30,235 nt of DNA, taken from Phoronis australis (taxonomy: Eukaryota > Phoronida > Phoronidae). Below are positions 12,801 to 20,060 of this stretch, one piece after another (positions within the stretch are counted from its first letter, which is position 1; every line of letters begins with the position of its first letter). The notes under the pieces are model-generated. The model worked only from the letters and a program-made list of their open reading frames with translations. It made no database searches and had not been told where the DNA came from. Made by a program: the position numbers and the translations under genes. Location of the stretch: positions 122,337 to 152,571 of the forward strand of contig NMRA01000776.1 in NCBI GenBank assembly GCA_002633005.1, read 5' to 3'.

Positions 12801-15800
12801 GTTTGCATGACTTTCCTGTTAACCCCCCTCACTAGTCATTCGTTGCAGTATTTCACACCCGCCGTGTCTCACTGTGTGTGTCGTCAGCTTATACTCTGTG
12901 GTGGCATTACTGCGTCATTTTATCTTCACTTGAGAATGAAACAAGTATGTTTCGAAATATCGTGTGTCTTTTAATTATGTCGCTAGGTCAGTTACTGTAT
13001 CTATGCTCAGTTGAAAGTAGACTTTTGTTCCGAAAGTACGAACGTAACGGAATAAAGACTGTGAACAATGAAAAGTCGTGCATTTAACAAATTCTGTAAT
13101 GATTCATGCATATGTTTCGGAAAAATGAAAAATTTGTAAAACGAATCCGCTTTGCGGAGCGTATTAATTTTCTGGATTTTTAAATTCACTAAATAAGTCA
13201 ATTTTGCTACTGCAAAACCACATTTTTCCAGACCTGCCCCTCATTGGCAAGGGATAACGGAGACAACTGTCGCTTTTTTCTCGAATTGTATATCACTTGA
13301 GAAAAATTGATGATCTGACAAGAGACATCATCAATTCTGCACATTTCTTGATTTTTCAAAATATGGATATTTTCGTATTGAAGGGCCCCGCCCTGGAAGA
13401 AGGCCATTGATGACATTCAAGTGGCCACCTTTTTGTGTTTTTATTGACAAATTCTTAAGGGTCCACTCACGGAGAAAGGGCCCAAAGTTGGACTCTATTA
13501 CGTCTTTTTTCCTGTTTTTTGTGAAATCGTGCAACCAACTTTCATGTTGAGGAAGGTCACTTCCTGCACCGTCTTGTGACCACACGACGGTGGAATGAAC
13601 TGGCACTCTTTTCCAAGCTTAATGCTGTTTAGCTTTTAATAATTAAGGTGTCCCATTTCAGACGGCATCCTCTCTAGGTGGAGCAGTTCGGAGAAATGTC
13701 CCTTTGTCCCTCTATACATGTACATCCGACACTGCCTACTTTTCCCGAGGGAAGTTGAGATTCACCAAAAAAAAACACAAATCGTTCGTGCACAGCGGAG
13801 CAGTATCAAGACATTCGACCCAAACAACCAAAAAATGTGAAAAAATACAATTATGAGCCTGACCGCCATCGAAAGGGCAGAATTTTGAAGAACTTGAAGA
13901 CCGCTATTTGTTAATTACACAAAAGGACCATTTTCGATGGTTAGTTACAGAATAATGTTACTGTTTCCCATGGTATCACAAGGATAGTATCCCTTTTGAA
14001 AATGGTTACTTTGAGTTGTTGGTGAGGAATTCCCATATGTGGAAAACCCTGCTGTCGAGGCTACCATTGGGGTGAGCGTATACATGTCGAACGAGTGTAC
14101 TCAAATACTCGCAATGATAAAGAAATATTACAGCTTTTTCTGGGGTCAAGTTCAACTAGTGAACCGTTATAGGTATCTCGGAAATGAGCAAATTTACACC
14201 TTATTGGGGACAAATAAAACAACAACAATAATATATATTTTAGGTTGTATTGGGAATTTCAGGGTCACAGCTCTACAAATGAATTTTCACATAAGGAACC
14301 AGATGAGTTCCTTAATTACAAGAGATAAAACACACATTTACGATACCCAATGTGTAAGTGAGTATCGGATACTAAGTGGCACTGGTTAGCATAGTACCAA
14401 ATGGGTACATAATACCAAACGGGTATTGGCCGATTGCCTACCAACTGGGTCGAGCAAAACGGCAAATTCAGTAATAAGTACCTAATGAGTACAACTGTCA
14501 AATGGGCAAATATCATATAATAAAGTACCAAGTGGGTACATCAAACAGCCAACTGGGCTATAACAACCTGCAAAACTGGTTCCGGACAAGCTGAGTGAGC
14601 AGACCAGCCGGAGTGATAAAAAGAGATGTTGTAAGGAACGTGGTGTTGTGGCTCAGTATGTGCCAAATGGGCAGTGTTGTTCATGGATGAACAATCCTGT
14701 CCACCGCCACAAATGCCCTATCTCCCAATTTCAACCGATTTCCCGTCAAAAATCTACGAGCATGCCTGCGGAAAATGCTTACAACATTCCGTTTTTATCA
14801 ACAAATTCGTTGGTTTCTCATTTACATGTTTATGTATCTACGAAAACTGTCAGGTTAATAAATGATTTTTTTTGGCAATTACAAGATAATCTTTTAAGAA
14901 AGGATTTCCACTCAGGGAATTAAGTTGAAGCCTGAATATAGAAAAAACTTTAGTATAATCCGATCTCGAAATAGTAAAGCGCACCTGGACGCTTTTTGCC
15001 TATCCAAAATAATTGATGAAATTTGGACACTTAACAAAATTTACTCACAATTCAAATGACAATAAATGCATTGCTTTTTTGACTTCGGTTCAAATTCTGT
15101 TGTTTAAGCTCACTAACTGGGGATCAAAAAGGAATTAAGTCCTTAAATTAAGGTTAGCGCATTGTTCACGGATTTGATTGTTGGTTTCTGATTTACATGT
15201 TTATGAAAATGGACTGATTAAGAGCTGATCTTTTACAATTAGAAGCTAAGATTGTAAGAAATGACAATGCTTAAATGAACTTAGTTGCAGGCCGACATTG
15301 GGAAATTTCGATGTATCATCAGATCCCCAAGTATAAAAGTACACCAAATGATTTTTTTCTATCTGAAATAAGTCTCAAGGAAATTAATGAATTTCGGACA
15401 GTTGTACAAAGTGTCCCAAAATGTTCTCACATTTTGAATGACAGTAAATTGTTTCTTGGCTTAGGAACTAGATTACTGGGTGTAAGTTTACAAACCGCAG
15501 ATCGAAAAATACGTTTAAGTACTTAAACAAATAAAATCTAAGTCATTGGTCATCAAATTGGAAAGGTTATCCTTGCACATCCTTGATGTTTTTAGTTTCC
15601 AGTAGTATTGGGCAATGAATTCTTGTTCTTTAAAACTGAATCGTTTGCTAGCATTTCCCGTGCATACTACACACGCGGCGCACCCAGCCTAAAATATAGG
15701 GAAGCTCGAATTTTTGAGGATGTGGACCTTTTACTAAAGAAAAATAAACGGAATACGGGGCTTGTTCAGGGCTATGAATTGTGCATACGCCGAATTCTTG

Positions 15801-18800
15801 CCTAAGTGGACTTTATTCTCGTTTTTCTTGGACTTTTTTGTTACTTTGAGGCGGACCTTTTTGCCCACTTTACCAAATTAGAAGAAAGATCGTTCGGGTT
15901 TCCCGAGCCCAACCCCCCCCTCTATAGGTGCGCGCATGCACGGAGCACGTCGTGACTGGCACACCGACATTAAAAATAAGGTGTAACCATATAGTAGGTC
16001 TGCGTAGAATATCAGTTGCCCATGGGAACTGAATTTGAACTCCAGACGTTGAAGTGTGTACATTTCTGGGACACACTCGGTATCATTTCCCCCAGCAACC
16101 AGAACAAACTGGACTACCTGCAGTGTTTCATCTAGGGATTATGAAACGGCCACAAAGGCACTCATACCCGGCACCTCGGGACCTTACCTTTCCAAAAATT
16201 ACTTCACAGAATGGCCATAATAAATTGAAGTTTTCCCTGAAATTATATCGTAATAAAACAAACCTTGACCTTCAACAAGAGCAGAAGAATAGGTACGAAT
16301 CCACTGTTGGAACCCAGCTATAATTGCGTCAGGCAGCTCCCAGCTACCCGTCAGTGCGCTGGCCCTAGACCCATTCTTATTCTCCGTGAAACATTGTTGG
16401 TTCACGGTTACTCAAATCCTGATGCCTGCATCCCCGATATTACCCCCACCTACGGCGGACGCGGTGGGTGTCGGTACAAATATGGTGACATCCAGAGAAC
16501 GGGTAGGGGAGGGGGTGGCGTTAGCAAGGGGGTAGGTTGACGAAGTCAAATTGGTTTGTGACCCCCACAATACTTTTTTCTTTCCTACGGGCCTGACTTA
16601 TCTTAAGGAAGCGCACACTGTAGGACCAGCCACATCTGTTGAAAACTGGCTTTACTCATGCGTTTGTGTGGCTTTTGAAAAAATAAGAACTTGACCAAAA
16701 ACAATGTTTATTCTGGCGAGACATAGGTTTAAAAAAGAGTCGGGATGCAGACCAGAACCAAATATGTTCTTTTTGCGTTATGATCCATTGGAGGTTTAAG
16801 ATGAAATTTTGTTAATTCACTTCGTTTCTGGGCAGGGGAGAAAAACATTGTCGGCCGATAAACTAAAGGAAAATTAATTTGCAAGTACCCTTGACACCCA
16901 CTTGACTATATTTTTGGTCATTGTCAGCTGGTCCATCGTTTTTCCAGTTTAGTTCATCTTGTATAACAGTGTCCCAAAATATGCTCACACTCCAAGACTA
17001 GTGCTGTAGTGGTAAGTAGGCGCCCAAAGCCCACCGTATCACCTTGAACACTGAAAGTAACTTACGGTGCGTAGGCGCTACGTTCAAATGCCAAAAGGTG
17101 GTTGGCTGCGCCTACGTGCGCCTACGCCCCACCAAAGCACTGTCCAAGACTTTTTGCAAACAATTCCCCTCCTAACTCAATAAACAACACCCTTATTTTT
17201 ATTTAAAGTGTGAGAACAATTTGGGACACCTGCAGTTTTATCTAGATGTAGTGAAACATTATGAACCATGAGCAAAACGTGCCCCAACAAGTTCGATCTA
17301 CGCTCACTTTTTTAGTTAAGGCAAAGACTCAAGAGACAATTATGGAAAAGGGACTGCAATGACTAATTGACAAATAAAACAGAAATCCATCGACTGTAAA
17401 GTGGTAATTATTGATAGTCTATCTGCATTGTGTAGCTCTGATGCAATGTCGAGGACCAGAAGATCAAACTGTTGGCACACATATATATTGTTAGGACTCT
17501 ATCCTTTACATTTAAGACACTCTGATCACTCTTATCACCTTGACTGTGAACCTTGTTTAACGTGTTCTAAACAAATTTTAGAACTGCAACTTGAAGCGAA
17601 GAAGACGTGACGTTCACCGAGGGAATGTCATTTTTGCCCACGCCAATTTCACCGTGTCTGTCAAGAAGGGTGAGTACATTTCCTAGAACGAATACTTTCA
17701 CGACTGCATACCAACCCTGACCCTTCACTGCAGTGCTAATTTCCTTCTCACGGAAAAACTCGTCGTTTGAGCTGCTGAACTATCTTTGTCAGTGTTAACA
17801 TCTAACGGTTACTGGTTCAATTTTTCAATTAACCATTTGAATATCGTAAAATCAAACGAGATTTGTTTTTGCTAAAAAACAATTAATTTTATCTAGATCA
17901 TCAAATTTTACTGAAAAACGTATATCAGTACTGGTGTTCACGAGATTAGTACTTGCGAGAATGAGAATTCTACAACACTTAATCCAATATATCGTTAACA
18001 ATAGATATTTCCGAGCAGCAAGCGACAGAGGAGGTGCCGTGAAGTCTGACGAAAAATGTCCCATTAACGAACTGTCGTTTCAGAAAGTCTATATACGTGC
18101 AGTAAAGACTAAGAGAGTTAACAATCAACAACCTTTATGAGGATATTTGTTAGATTAGTACTTACATGAAAAGCCATATCTTTATAGATTAAAGTAAACA
18201 CATTCCTCTGTTTCTGGTTATCAGAGAGGTAATATTTTGAATGTCTGAATTGAATTTCTTATCCCTTATAACTTGGACTTTCGCAATGACCGACGCGTTT
18301 GTCTGCCACTACATCGCCTTTTTCGTGACCAGTGTATAAATATCTCAGTCCACCTCATGGCGACATACTTGTAAGCAGTGTTTTTCAGTTCACTGTTAGA
18401 AAACAGTGATGGGGAAGTCCAATTGCTGATGAACAGTGCAAAATTCTCAGACGAAAGCGATGACAACGTGGTTGAAGCAAATAAAGTGAATCGAGTGCAA
18501 GTACCGGTGATGTGCCAAGTAGCTACGTGTTTGCTTGAGCTCGGTTGTAACAGCCTCTGCAGAATTCGGTGGGACTCGTGCCTGACGGGGCTACAGGATT
18601 CGACTGGGCGAACATTGCATCAAATTTTTACTATAATGTACCAAATGTGTGGATAGACTTCAACTGGAAACATGGGTGGTTAATGTAAAATGTATTCGGA
18701 AGATTATGTTTTTGCCACACGAGGAAAATGCTTACCTTTTGTCTCGTTTGCTCGGACTTTTAGTTTCGTTGAGGCTGACCTTTTTGCTTTCGTTCGAGCC

Positions 18801-19450
18801 CCCCACGCCTCTAAGTGATCATGCTCTCTTTCACACTCATTCTTTCACTAACACTCTATAATATACATGAACATGTATGCTAGTGCACATTATACACGTG
18901 CAATCAAATTCTATGCAGATGCGTATGGTTGTACGTGCGTGTACGTGTGCTTGCGTGCATGCTTGTTTTGGGGAAAATTTTAAAGAGACATCAGACCCAA
19001 CGTTTTGATGTAGTCTCACTTTGTTCCTTAGGTTGCATTTGTGAGCTCCGGTAGGACTACAATTTTATGAACTTAGGCTGAAGAAATAACGAACTGTTGG
19101 TTCTTTACAAGCAGATATCAAACATGCTTTGACTTAAGGAACATCTTAAGATCAATTCCATGTTGGTAAGTGACCCAAGTCAAAAGGTGTTTTTACAGAA
19201 AGCTCGATGTTCATGTCGCTTTACAAAATCTCATTTTCGTGTTCTCTGCATGATTATTTCAGAAAACAACGAGAAAAAGACAGATCTGCAACCTCTTTGT
19301 GCTGGGTATACCAGCAACACCGTTTTCTACGTGGTTGTCGTTGTACTTGCGGTACTTCTCGTGATAACCATTGGCGTCGCTGCTTACTTTGGGGCACAGG
19401 CGAAGAAGCAGGTCTCTTTGACTGGAAAAGACAACCCAGTTTACACCTAA
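679..19450 (+). CDS. ZP-domain single-pass membrane protein, 3' part of gene (five exons)
   Basis: Seen: five segments with GT-AG borders (679-858, 9139-9220, 11814-12009, 17582-17669, 19263-19450) whose phases agree at every junction (1, 2, 0, 1). They total 734 bases and read as one open frame ending in TAA. The order is a beta-rich ZP-C module, CxPxxC, RRRRD, a hydrophobic strand, a transmembrane helix and a tail of about 16 residues ending NPVYT. Known: ZP modules polymerise extracellular proteins into filaments; furin-type cleavage at the basic site releases the external hydrophobic patch that blocks polymerisation. Inference: a filament-forming surface or secreted matrix protein made as a membrane precursor. 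The ZP-N half, any other domains and the start lie outside the window. The specific ortholog cannot be named. Confidence 0.85.
1633..1750. repeat. Degenerate 23-24 bp tandem repeat (CGCCAATGTTGAA...)
   Basis: Three adjoining units start at 1669, 1693 and 1716, each CGCCA(A/T)TGTTGA followed by TTTTCGCCATA, ATTTCACCATA or ATGTTCACCATG. A fourth, more diverged unit starts at 1633 and a truncated one at 1740. It is a local duplication with no coding frame. Confidence 0.75.
3722..3864. repeat. Diverged 71-72 bp tandem duplication
   Basis: Unit 1 (3722-3792) and unit 2 (3793-3864) both start TGGAACATTC, contain GTAA(G/A)CAAATT(A/G)C(G/A)TCAT in the middle, and end GACCC. Unit 1 includes TTACGTCATCA, a CRE-like palindrome that unit 2 lacks. 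The divergence shows the duplication is old. Confidence 0.7.
5076..5195 (+). promoter_or_regulatory. CCAAT-containing segment upstream of the THAP start
   Basis: CCAATCAG at 5076-5083 matches the NF-Y core and lies 120 bases before the ATG at 5196. No convincing TATA box is visible. This is only suggestive of a promoter and depends on the THAP reading frame being a genuine gene start. Confidence 0.35.
5196..5390 (+). pseudogene. THAP-type zinc-finger N-terminus, truncated
   Basis: From ATG 5196 the frame reads MPLCAVCGCSN, then HLRNFPTDHV and AWNRS. This is the N-terminal layout of a THAP domain: Met-Pro start, C-x4-C-xN, a Phe-Pro turn, and the conserved Trp. Known: THAP domains are C2CH DNA-binding zinc fingers of about 80-90 residues, also found in P-element-type transposases. 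The C-terminal CxxH (CSxHF) is not seen. The frame runs into a palindromic element at 5355 and stops at 5388-5390. Either the rest of the domain is on a downstream exon I could not find, or this is a broken copy. It lies inside intron 1 of the ZP gene, same strand. The identification rests on a short motif set, without a full domain. Confidence 0.5.
5355..5495. mobile_element. 141-bp palindromic (foldback/MITE-like) element
   Basis: The ends CGTTCAGTA (5355-5363) and TACTGAACG (5487-5495) are perfect inverted repeats. Further in, GCTAGGACCTACGCTA on the left pairs with the complement of TAGCGAGGTCCTAGCG on the right. GCTAGGACCTA is also repeated in tandem on the left arm. No matching target-site duplication could be found, so mobility is inferred from structure only. 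Confidence 0.6.
5496..7500. other. Intron 1, middle: no coding sequence recognised
   Basis: No exon or transposon protein is recognised. It is mostly AT-rich, with a CpG-containing part around 5700-6450 that includes the NRF1-like site and a splice-donor-like sequence (listed separately). Reading frames near 6095-6480 and 6657-7022 have no recognisable motifs. Confidence 0.45.
5948..5957. promoter_or_regulatory. NRF1-like site GCGCATGCGC
   Basis: A perfect palindrome fitting the NRF1 core (YGCGCAYGCGCR apart from the first base). Followed 134 bases later by GGGCAAG|GTGAGT (donor GT at 6091), which would end a non-coding first exon. Together they suggest, but do not prove, a transcription start near 5960 on the plus strand. 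Confidence 0.35.
7794..7934. repeat. 35-bp tandem repeat, four copies
   Basis: Units 7794-7829 (36 bp, one extra A), 7830-7864, 7865-7899 and 7900-7934, each GGACATTCAGAAT(G)GAATGG followed by ACAACTAGTATTCAT. Units differ at only one to three positions, so expansion is recent relative to the decay of the host element. The unit is derived from the Penelope RT just before its FLNVQVTR block; 35 is not a multiple of three, so the array breaks the frame. Confidence 0.95.
8038..8413. mobile_element. 376-bp non-autonomous DNA transposon inserted in the Penelope RT
   Basis: It starts CAGTGGCGGATATAGGAT and ends AAATCCGTCTATG; the ends are imperfect inverted repeats (CAGTGGCGGAT against CATAGACGGAT). 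TACCT at 8033-8037 and 8414-8418 is a 5-bp target-site duplication. Ignoring the element and one TACCT, the flanking minus-strand frames meet exactly within the RT motif RRYVDD, which independently confirms both borders. The interior is non-coding and includes a segment related to the C-rich family (8110 onward) and a GGGGGGGGCGAACCCCCTGC tract. CAGxGGCGGAT ends are hAT-like; a 5-bp duplication fits the hAT5 group (inference). Confidence 0.85.
8110..8253 (+). repeat. Diverged segment related to the C-rich MITE family
   Basis: CATGGGCGCACCCAGCC at 8110-8126, then GTATGGAGGGGCTCGAATTT, aligns with the same positions of the copies at 346-592 (reversed) and 15673-15938. The right end is only a loose match (CACACACACGCAC). 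It lies inside the 8038-8413 element, so it is either a nested insertion or a shared internal module. Confidence 0.55.
9139..9220 (+). CDS. ZP gene exon 2 of window
   Basis: Acceptor GTAGCCGCAG| and donor ACAGG|GTAAGT bound 82 bases. Two bases complete the Gly codon begun in the previous exon, 26 codons follow, and two bases are left over. The translation includes LAKIVNAWYKSGATKSLQVI, which fits the ZP-C stretch normally reading V-N-x-C-W-x-x-P/S. Here the expected cysteine is absent (VNAWYKS). The upstream intron is 8280 bases and the downstream intron 2593. Confidence 0.82.
9221..11040. other. Intron 2 and its repeat-poor flank: nothing recognised
   Basis: Open stretches at 9408-9780 and 9789-10034 on the plus strand contain no motif I recognise and no splice support. 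The rest is AT-rich with ATACATGTAC-type motifs near 10865-10905. Confidence 0.4.
11058..11125 (+). repeat. tRNA-like pol III promoter region, probable SINE head
   Basis: TGGCTCAGCAG (11061-11071) resembles an A box and GGTTCGAGTTC (11104-11114) a B box. CCGGG-TTCGAGT-TCCGG forms a proper T arm. The 5' acceptor sequence complementary to TCAGGGC is missing and the D arm does not close, so this is not an intact tRNA. A tRNA-derived SINE or tRNA pseudogene is the best reading; no second copy was found in the window. Confidence 0.5.
11814..12009 (+). CDS. ZP gene exon 3 of window: core of ZP-C
   Basis: Acceptor TTATTATTCAG| and donor GTGCAG|GTATGG. The first base completes a Gly codon, followed by Cys (CTTGEETS). 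The exon then runs through a MVMFAPPLPATVTVEVELAI strand pair and ends CVTANDPTCQPVQ in phase 0. This matches the ZP-C pattern F.F......V.V.C.V.LC......C.P.C, except that the cysteine before EVxLC is replaced by Val. The open frame continues past the donor to 12150, but that part is intron. Confidence 0.83.
12010..12490. other. Start of intron 3, with G-rich repeat tract
   Basis: Non-coding. G runs occur near 12206-12218 and 12264-12283. CAGTAGGGACGTAGGAAGCG (from 12246) resembles the reverse complement of the CTTTCCTACGGGCCTG-type end seen near 16590, suggesting another degraded DNA-transposon end; the partner end was not found. Confidence 0.4.
12514..12810 (+). pseudogene. GIY-YIG endonuclease fragment of a retroelement (Penelope-like)
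   Basis: The open frame contains CPNVKQCNIGQTICSLSRRL, then HLQNGAIQDHF, ITRQEIAENTSI, LRLKVLESILI and EKPVLNEQQT. This order (C..KQCYIGxT...LSRRLxxHLQNGAIxxH...ITR...NT...L.ILEAL.I...KPSLNxQ) is the GIY-YIG nuclease module found in Penelope-like and related invertebrate retroelements. The first GIY tyrosine is replaced by Asn (CNIGQT), and no RT is visible upstream, so this is a truncated copy. It is on the opposite strand from the Penelope RT at 7520-8720 and so is a separate insertion. The frame ends at TGA 12808-12810. Confidence 0.7.
12811..14133. other. Intron 3, no features recognised
   Basis: AT-rich non-coding DNA. A minus-strand open stretch at 13331-13606 has no family motifs. No repeats with clear borders were seen. 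Confidence 0.4.
14342..14673. repeat. Array of short hairpin units (GTACCAANTGGGTAC type)
   Basis: Short inverted repeats of near-identical consensus recur: 14342-14366 (GATAC...GTATC), 14394-14408 GTACCAAATGGGTAC, 14412-14426 ATACCAAACGGGTAT, 14439-14450 TACCAACTGGGT, 14478-14492 GTACCTAATGAGTAC, 14497-14509 TGTCAAATGGGCA, 14525-14539 GTACCAAGTGGGTAC, 14548-14558 GCCAACTGGGC and 14661-14673 TGCCAAATGGGCA. Each has 4-6 bp arms around a 3-7 base centre; arm bases vary while pairing is often kept. Spacing is irregular (roughly 15-40 bases, last one 100). The block lies within the segment absent from the sister repeat copy. Confidence 0.8.
14785..15545 (+). repeat. Diverged internal tandem duplication, period about 371 bp
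   Basis: TTGGTTTCT(C/G)ATTTACATGTTTATG occurs at 14810 and again at 15181. The following sequence also matches in order: TTACAA(G/T)..., a TAAGAAA block, AAGTTG(A)AGCC, TATC(C/T)(A/G)AAATAA, TTGATGAAATTTGGACA against TTAATGAATTTCGGACA, and AATGACA(A/G)TAAAT. The sister copy near 26975-27240 has only one such unit. Confidence 0.65.
15673..15938 (+). mobile_element. C-rich MITE-like element, second copy (about 266 bp)
   Basis: Starts ACGCGGCGCACCCAGCC and ends TAGGTGCGCGCATG, matching the inverted-repeat ends of the 346-592 copy in opposite orientation. Interior blocks match (GGGAAGCTCGAATTTTTGA; AAGTGGACTTT; GGCGGACCTTTTTGCCCACT; CCCGAGCCCAACCCCCCCC). The corresponding place in the sister composite repeat (near 27340-27350, TTGCA|CGTCATGACTG) lacks it, so it inserted after the two copies separated. 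Borders are fuzzy by about 15-20 bases on the left; AGCA occurs near both sides, but a clean target duplication is not evident. Confidence 0.7.
16967..17232. mobile_element. Mariner-like MITE with GTGTCCCAAA ends (266 bp including nested insert)
   Basis: The left end is CAGTGTCCCAAAATATG then CTCACAC; the right end, reverse-complemented, is CAGGTGTCCCAAATTGTT then CTCACAC. These are near-perfect terminal inverted repeats of about 24 bp with small indels. CAGTGTCCCAAA-type ends are common in Tc1/mariner MITEs (inference). A flanking TA duplication is not clean. Without the nested element the unit would be only about 114 bp. Related ends occur at 15411-15434 and 16052-16075. Confidence 0.7.
16999..17142. 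mobile_element. hAT-like MITE (144 bp) nested in the mariner-like MITE
   Basis: Perfect 8-bp target-site duplication TCCAAGAC at 16991-16998 and 17143-17150. The left end is TAGTGCTGTAGTGGTAAGTA then GGCGC; the right end, reverse-complemented, is CAGTGCTTTGGTGGGGCGTA then GGCGC: about 18-19 of 25 bases match. An 8-bp duplication and CAGTGCT-type ends point to a hAT-family non-autonomous element. No coding capacity. Subterminal GCGCCTACG motifs are repeated. Confidence 0.88.
17582..17669 (+). CDS. ZP gene exon 4: last ZP cysteine, RRRRD cleavage site, hydrophobic patch
   Basis: Acceptor CAAATTTTAG| and donor AAGG|GTGAGT. The exon starts in phase 0 and reads NCNLKRRRRD followed by VHRGNVIFAHANFTVSVKK, leaving one base. 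It is a short exon carrying the tetrabasic proprotein-convertase site directly after the last ZP cysteine. The following VIFAHANFTV resembles the external hydrophobic patch of ZP proteins. NFT is a potential N-glycosylation sequon. The true frame has no start codon, so the exon would be missed by ORF-length criteria. Confidence 0.83.
17670..18735. other. Intron 4, left part: nothing recognised
   Basis: Non-coding AT-rich DNA. Open stretches at 17934-18140 and 18378-18656 on the plus strand have no family motifs or exon-like phase relation to the ZP gene, whose flanking exons already join in frame. Confidence 0.45.
18736..18812 (+). repeat. Partial copy of the C-rich MITE family
   Basis: TTTTGTCTCGTTTGCTCGGA then CTTTT, GTTGAGGCTGACCTTTTTGC and TTCGAGCCCCCCACGCCT align with the middle and right parts of the copies at 15826-15930 and, reversed, 346-470. 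Both ends are missing or unrecognisable. Confidence 0.6.
19263..19450 (+). CDS. ZP gene terminal exon: transmembrane helix and cytoplasmic tail
   Basis: The acceptor TGATTATTTCAG| ends at 19262. The leftover G plus AA gives Glu, then NNEKKTDLQPLC. A hydrophobic run of about 25 residues follows (start TVFYVVVVVLAVLLVITIGV, ending near AAYFG). The tail AQAKKQVSLTGKDNPVYT ends with TAA at 19448-19450. Basic residues just after the helix support an extracellular N terminus and cytosolic C terminus. Confidence 0.88.
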
Positions 19451-19810
19451 AAGTTTTAATCACGTTCTTGAATACTAAGAGATCTCTCTTTTCCAACGTG
19501 AACGTAACTAGAATGTCATTTTGACACTTGTGTGTTTGCTTAACAAAGGAACTCTTTGCACTACGTTATAATTATAAATCACAAAGCGTATTGTAACGTA
19601 AGCCAATTTAGTACTCCAAGCGTATTCGCAAACGATACTCTTTTAACTACAGTTCTTGAACAAAGGACATCGAAAAGAGTACGAGNTGAAAACTATTATC
19701 TCTGAACTGAAATTGAAGTGCTGAGATACGGTAAGAGGACTTATTTTTTTAGATTTGCTGTGCTTCTTGGTTTCCTTTCGATATTTTGTTCTCTGGCTCG
19801 TATTTATTTT
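19451..19810 (+). other. Probable 3' UTR of the ZP gene, end undefined
   Basis: This AT-rich non-coding stretch follows the stop. There is no canonical AATAAA close by; a weak TATAAA occurs near 19574. The first good AATAAA on this strand is at 20368-20373, about 920 bases past the stop and beyond a repeat patch, so the transcript end is uncertain. An undetermined base lies at 19686. Confidence 0.3.
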
Positions 19811-20060
19811 CGAGTACGATTTCAAGCACACTGCCATACCAAACTTGAAATTTGAGCATAGACTCCGAATTTTTACTCAAAATCGTACTCGAAATATAGA
19901 TGAGATACACTTCAGTTGGAGTACACTCGAAAACTGAGTACGTGCTCGAAATTTCGAGTACAGATTTTTCGAGTATGACATTGAATACACTAAAGCTGAG
20001 TCTGTACTCGAGTTGAGTATGAAGTGTGAGTTTGAGCATGATTCGAGTCTGAGTACGGAG
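19811..20060. repeat. TCGAGTAC-rich degenerate repeat with inverted repeats
   Basis: More than ten variants of CGAGTAC, CTCGAG or TGAGTAC occur on both strands. CGAGTACGATTT (19811-19822) pairs perfectly with AAATCGTACTCG (19880-19891), and CTCGAAATTTCGAG (19945-19958) is a perfect 14-bp palindrome. No protein is supported here. It lies just past the ZP stop, possibly within the transcript. Confidence 0.7.

Larger units (their letters stand above)
14134..16600 (+). repeat. Composite dispersed repeat, copy 1 (about 2.4 kb)
   Basis: Colinear with 26810-28232. Shared landmarks include GTGAAC(C/T)GTTATAGGTA, AAC(A)ATTCCGTTTT, TTTTTAGTTTCCAGTA, GTGTGTACATTT(C/T)TGGGACAC, GGTTCACGGTTACT and CCTACGGGCC. 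Copy 1 carries extra material missing from copy 2: about 500 bp with the hairpin array after 14205, an extra diverged 371-bp tandem unit (about 14785-15545), and the C-rich element at 15673-15938. GTGTCCCAAAAT (15411) and its inverted partner (16052-16075) suggest an embedded mariner-like MITE. No coding potential is seen. The family name is unknown to me. Confidence 0.75.

Noticed and set aside
13331-13606. Minus-strand 91-codon frame
   Set aside because: No family motif, coiled coil or signal, and composition matches the surrounding non-coding DNA.
14342-14673. Hairpin array read as a PNG-repeat protein (VPNGY, IPNGY)
   Set aside because: The coding frame is not maintained between units, and pairing rather than codon content is what is conserved.
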